Assembly: GCA_965222765.1 (NCBI GenBank)
Contig: CBDCVG010000022.1
Coordinates: 1-64,000 of the forward strand
Length of the DNA stretch: 64,000 bases
Reading direction: 5' to 3'
From: Caldora sp965222765
Lineage (GTDB): Bacteria; Cyanobacteriota; Cyanobacteriia; Cyanobacteriales; Coleofasciculaceae
A model generated the notes under the pieces. The model ran no database searches. It saw only the letters and a program-made list of their open reading frames with translations, and had not been told where the DNA came from. The translations under genes and the position numbers were made by a program. Positions within the stretch are counted from its first letter, which is position 1, and each line of letters opens with the position of its first letter. Below, piece after piece: positions 61,066-64,000 of the stretch.

Positions 61066-62925
61066 TTAAAATCTCTGAGAGCTCTTCGGTTTCAAGCTAA
61101 ATTCATCAAATTTTACTACCTCTGATTCCGGATGCCGGGTATCAAAGCGATAGCTACTAACTTTACCAGTACCGGTGTCCAAGATACTAAAAACAGTGAT
61201 ATCGTTACTAGCAATATAAGGCAAAGTTTGGTTGTCTCCTCCCAGCAGCGGAGATAGGGTAGGTATCACTGGTTCTAAACCATTAGGATCTCCTAAAGCC
61301 GTATACTCTTCCCGATAACCTGTTGGTACTGAACGCTGTTTGTTACTGAGATGAGCAGCACCGTAAGTATTGCCTACATTAGAAGATTCCAGAAAATGTA
61401 TGCCACTAGAACTGACAAAACGGTTCCAGAGATGGGAGTGACCATAAAATACTAACTCTACTCTTGCTTTTTCCAGCAAGGGCATCACATCACGAATGAT
61501 GTAATCTTTGGCTTTAGGATACTCATAACGTACTCCTTGAATATTTCCCTCAGCATCCCGTTCAATTAGCTGCAACGGGTCAGTATAAGCTGGCACAATA
61601 TTATCACCCAAAGAATGGGGCGGATGGTGAAACATTACAACTTTATACTTCGCTTGCTGAAACTCTGGGCTATTTAACTCTGACTGTAGCCAATTATATT
61701 GAGGGCTACCTTTAGCAACTGACTCAAAGATATGCTGTCCATACCCCCACTTATCTGGATGGTTCAAATCTGCTTCCCGTTCCCGATATCTGCCCCTAGC
61801 ATCAGTTTTCAGACTGGGAGTTCTCCAAATATTGGTAATGTACAACACGACTAAACGAACATCCCCAAAAGTGAGGGCGTAATACTTCTCGCCACCAAAT
61901 TGATTTTGAGGTAGGGTAAAGATCTCGCTGTAGGTGTCAATATTAAAAGAATTATTCTTCAACCAAGTTTGCTGTAAATTGAAGTCATTCTGGGGATTCA
62001 ATTGCTGGGCATGGTTTTGATAAAACTGTTGGGCAACAGCACGGGGAAAAGGGTCATTGAACTGCTCATTTAAGTTACTATCTAGGGAAAAACGCCCCAT
62101 TACCTCATGATTCCCGATCGCGGTAAACAGTGGCGCATGTTGAATCAACTCACCACCAGTGTAAGCCGTCTTAACACCAGCTTGATCTAATTGGTAGTTA
62201 CCACGACCTTGGAGAGAAGGAAAAAATGCACCTCCTCGATTATCATCAAACCATTCCGAGGCGCGATCGGGAACATTTACTAAATCACCAGCAAAGAAAA
62301 CCCCATCAACTTGCCCCATAGTTTCAGCCACCTTCTGAAGATTGGCTGCTGTCATCGGCATCAACTGATGATCAGAGGTTAACAGAATTTTCAGTGGTGT
62401 CTGTGGTTTGGGTTGAGCTGTAAGGGTAAACTGGTTACTACTCACTTGCTGTCCATCTTCAGTAATGCTCGTTACCTGATAAGGAATCCGCTTACCAGAA
62501 CTCAGTCCACCCACTACTGCCTCATGACGCCAGATATCCCGCATCATCGGTTTTTGGTAAATCTGATTTGTTGGTGTCTGCTTGCCTACTTGGGATTTTT
62601 GGTCTTCACGAGTGCGACTGAGTTTGGTAGTAGTAGCTATCGCACTTTGCTTAAGTCCCTCTCCGTAGGAGACAGTATGGCTAGAACCGGCAAACTCCGT
62701 AAACCAAACGACTCTTACCGAATTTTCAGTGGGTAGTTGCAAAAATGGATCAGTTAGCAGCTGGGGTGGAGGTGTCATCACTAGTTTGTTGACAGAGAGC
62801 ACAACAATGAGGGTAAGGGTGAAGAAGAAGAGGAATAAAGCTGCGATCGGCAGTGGGCGGCGAGTTTTAAGCAAATTAAACTTCCAAATGATTAGATTAC
62901 CAAAAAATTGCTCGAACTCTTTCAC
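61066..62925 (-). CDS. Purple-acid-phosphatase-like metallophosphoesterase
   Basis: A 619-residue protein with an N-terminal membrane anchor (PIAALFLFFFTLTLIVVLSV) and a fibronectin-like domain, then a calcineurin-like metallophosphoesterase. Motifs: SDHQ (metal), FAGDLVN, FTAIGNHEVMG, MFHHPPHS and FYGHSHLWNRF. The layout fits a cell-surface phosphatase, possibly phytase-like or nucleotide-cleaving. The start is a GTG at 62925. It may serve phosphate scavenging; no Pho box was identified. Confidence 0.88.
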   Translation of the reverse strand: MKEFEQFFGNLIIWKFNLLKTRRPLPIAALFLFFFTLTLIVVLSVNKLVMTPPPQLLTDPFLQLPTENSVRVVWFTEFAGSSHTVSYGEGLKQSAIATTTKLSRTREDQKSQVGKQTPTNQIYQKPMMRDIWRHEAVVGGLSSGKRIPYQVTSITEDGQQVSSNQFTLTAQPKPQTPLKILLTSDHQLMPMTAANLQKVAETMGQVDGVFFAGDLVNVPDRASEWFDDNRGGAFFPSLQGRGNYQLDQAGVKTAYTGGELIQHAPLFTAIGNHEVMGRFSLDSNLNEQFNDPFPRAVAQQFYQNHAQQLNPQNDFNLQQTWLKNNSFNIDTYSEIFTLPQNQFGGEKYYALTFGDVRLVVLYITNIWRTPSLKTDARGRYREREADLNHPDKWGYGQHIFESVAKGSPQYNWLQSELNSPEFQQAKYKVVMFHHPPHSLGDNIVPAYTDPLQLIERDAEGNIQGVRYEYPKAKDYIIRDVMPLLEKARVELVFYGHSHLWNRFVSSSGIHFLESSNVGNTYGAAHLSNKQRSVPTGYREEYTALGDPNGLEPVIPTLSPLLGGDNQTLPYIASNDITVFSILDTGTGKVSSYRFDTRHPESEVVKFDEFSLKPKSSQRF

Positions 62926-62941
62926 CTAGAGCGTCGATTGG

Positions 62942-63009
62942 TGAAACCGGGTTCCTTGGCAAAAAATGCTGATATTTCATTGTTGTCCTCACGAGAAACC
63001 CGGTTTCTC
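62942..63009. repeat. Nested palindromic repeat, intergenic copy
   Basis: GAAACCGGGTT at the left and AACCCGGTTTC at the right are inverted; core ATGCTGATATTTC is shared with the copies inside two genes (54416, 57636). Confidence 0.75.
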
Positions 63010-63038
63010 TCCAATACTGAATCGGTGTTCTAGAACAA

Positions 63039-64000
63039 CTATTTTGTCGGTTGGGTTAATTCAGGTGGTGGCGTAAATTCACGTAATTCAGGTAGTGGTG
63101 GAAATTCAGGTAGTGGTGTTAATTCAAATCGTGGTGTTGATCGACGTGGTAGTACATATTCTCTCCTGATAGGTACAGGTTTAGTATTGAGAGATTCTGC
63201 AATCTCCAAAGCTTGAGACAAAACCTCTGAGGCTTTACTCTGTTGTCCTGCCTCAACTAATTGGGTAGCTATCTGAGTGAGCGCGTCAGCTTGGCTTGAA
63301 GCAGACTCTATATTTTGGGCAACTTGCAGAGCTTTATCAAATTGTCCGGCTTCTGCCAATTTGATAGCGATGTCCAGCAAGGCTCTATCTTTTGTCGGTC
63401 TATACTCAATAGTCTGAGCATTCTGTAAGGTGAGGTCATATTGTTCGGCATCGAGTAAATAACCAACTACCTTGTGCAATATGTTCGCTCGGTTACAGTA
63501 ATCATCGATGTTTTGGGCAAATTGGATGGCTTGGTTGTATTGTCCAGTTTTGATATATTGGTCTGCGATCGCAGACAATACCCTAAGCTCACTAGATTCT
63601 TCCAATCCTTGGGCAACTTCTAGAGCACGGGATACTTGTCCTATTTGAGCTAACTTGATTGCTATTTCAACTAGGGTATTGACTTTCTCATATTCTGTTT
63701 TTTGAGTATCGGCTACTTGCAACGCTTGGGGCAGTTGTCCAGCTTCAGCTAACTTAAGAGCTATTGCCGTTAGTAGAGTTGTTCGCTGATTGTCCGTTTC
63801 GAGGTTTTGGACAATTGGTAGAACTTGGGAGAGGATTAGCTGTAGTTCTCCTGATTCCATGTACAGCTGAGCTATCTTCGGCAGTAAATCAGCTTTAGTA
63901 TATTCATCTATCTCAGGATTTTGGAAAATCGGTAAAACTTGGGCAAGGATAGGAGTAGCTAATTGTGGTTCTCCTGCTTCTATGTACAGCTGAGCTATCT
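63039..64000 (-). CDS. Helical-repeat protein, truncated by the window end
   Basis: The 3' part of a TPR-like solenoid gene; the reading frame remains open to the window edge, so the real start lies beyond 64000. Repeats are about 36-40 residues (for example LAEAGQLPQALQVADTQ, LAQIGQVSRALEVAQ, LAEAGQFDKALQVAQ). The C-terminal 45 residues are proline-rich (PLPEFPPLPELREFTPPPEL). No signal peptide is visible in this part. Function unknown; it could be a scaffold. Confidence 0.8.
   Translation of the reverse strand, partial: IAQLYIEAGEPQLATPILAQVLPIFQNPEIDEYTKADLLPKIAQLYMESGELQLILSQVLPIVQNLETDNQRTTLLTAIALKLAEAGQLPQALQVADTQKTEYEKVNTLVEIAIKLAQIGQVSRALEVAQGLEESSELRVLSAIADQYIKTGQYNQAIQFAQNIDDYCNRANILHKVVGYLLDAEQYDLTLQNAQTIEYRPTKDRALLDIAIKLAEAGQFDKALQVAQNIESASSQADALTQIATQLVEAGQQSKASEVLSQALEIAESLNTKPVPIRREYVLPRRSTPRFELTPLPEFPPLPELREFTPPPELTQPTK

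Noticed and set aside
1..64000. tRNA, rRNA, tmRNA genes and CRISPR arrays
   Set aside because: Reading both strands I found no tRNA-like cloverleaf, rRNA segment or spacer-repeat array. A covariance-model search would be decisive.

Overview
The window is chromosomal DNA of a cyanobacterium. The evidence is the gene content: phytoene desaturase and synthase (crtP-crtB), a DnaK2-type chaperone ending in DDVIDAEFSETK, the nitrate regulators ntcB and cnaT, DUF2232, PatA-type response-regulator and pentapeptide families, and an xisI relic. Base-level signs agree: frequent HIP1 octamers GCGATCGC (for example 370, 5731, 9025) and many intergenic heptamer repeat arrays. The repeat load and large signalling genes suggest a filamentous or otherwise large-genome lineage; the genus cannot be fixed from sequence alone.

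Layout. 0-13 kb is housekeeping: MtnX-like phosphatase, recO, an MFS transporter, a glycosyltransferase, efp, accB, an ArsR regulator, a GerMN lipoprotein-like protein, cdsA, crtP-crtB and ridA. 13-25 kb holds dnaK, a TerB-domain gene, the ntcB-cnaT-pentapeptide operon behind a textbook NtcA promoter, and a coiled-coil membrane protein with eight 105-bp repeats. 25-35 kb holds polA, an HU gene, a DAHP synthase gene behind an aromatic-residue leader peptide and attenuator, a berberine-bridge-type flavoenzyme and pcrA. 36-42 kb is accessory: an ABC permease, a MITE, a complete TnpB gene, two Ser/Thr kinases (one fused to a pilin-like domain) and rtcB. 43-50 kb has a TPR-CHAT protease, a PatA-type response regulator and a bcsB gene. 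50-59 kb is a cluster of two divergent Hsp70/actin-like ATPases with a membrane protein and a very acidic coiled-coil protein. 59-64 kb holds a Crp/Fnr regulator, a DUF2232 membrane protein, a metallophosphoesterase and the end of a helical-repeat gene that runs off the window.

Two things stand out. First, the region upstream of DAHP synthase (30,180-30,440) carries a short ORF with eight aromatic residues in nine codons, followed by mutually exclusive antiterminator and terminator stems: a classical ribosome-mediated attenuator, preceded by a second hairpin-terminator pair. Second, five genes (HU, DAHP synthase, pcrA, bcsB and an Hsp70-like gene) are each broken by one-base indels in short homopolymers, eight sites in all. 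Seven of them are insertions that duplicate a neighbouring base, and removing them restores full-length family members. This looks more like residual sequencing error than biology, so these genes are probably intact in the organism.

Small dispersed elements are abundant: at least three MITE-like families, a 28-bp palindrome in three places, a nested repeat that has entered two adjacent genes in frame, and right-end relics of IS605-type elements. Several genes start directly after or inside a heptamer array instead of a Shine-Dalgarno site.
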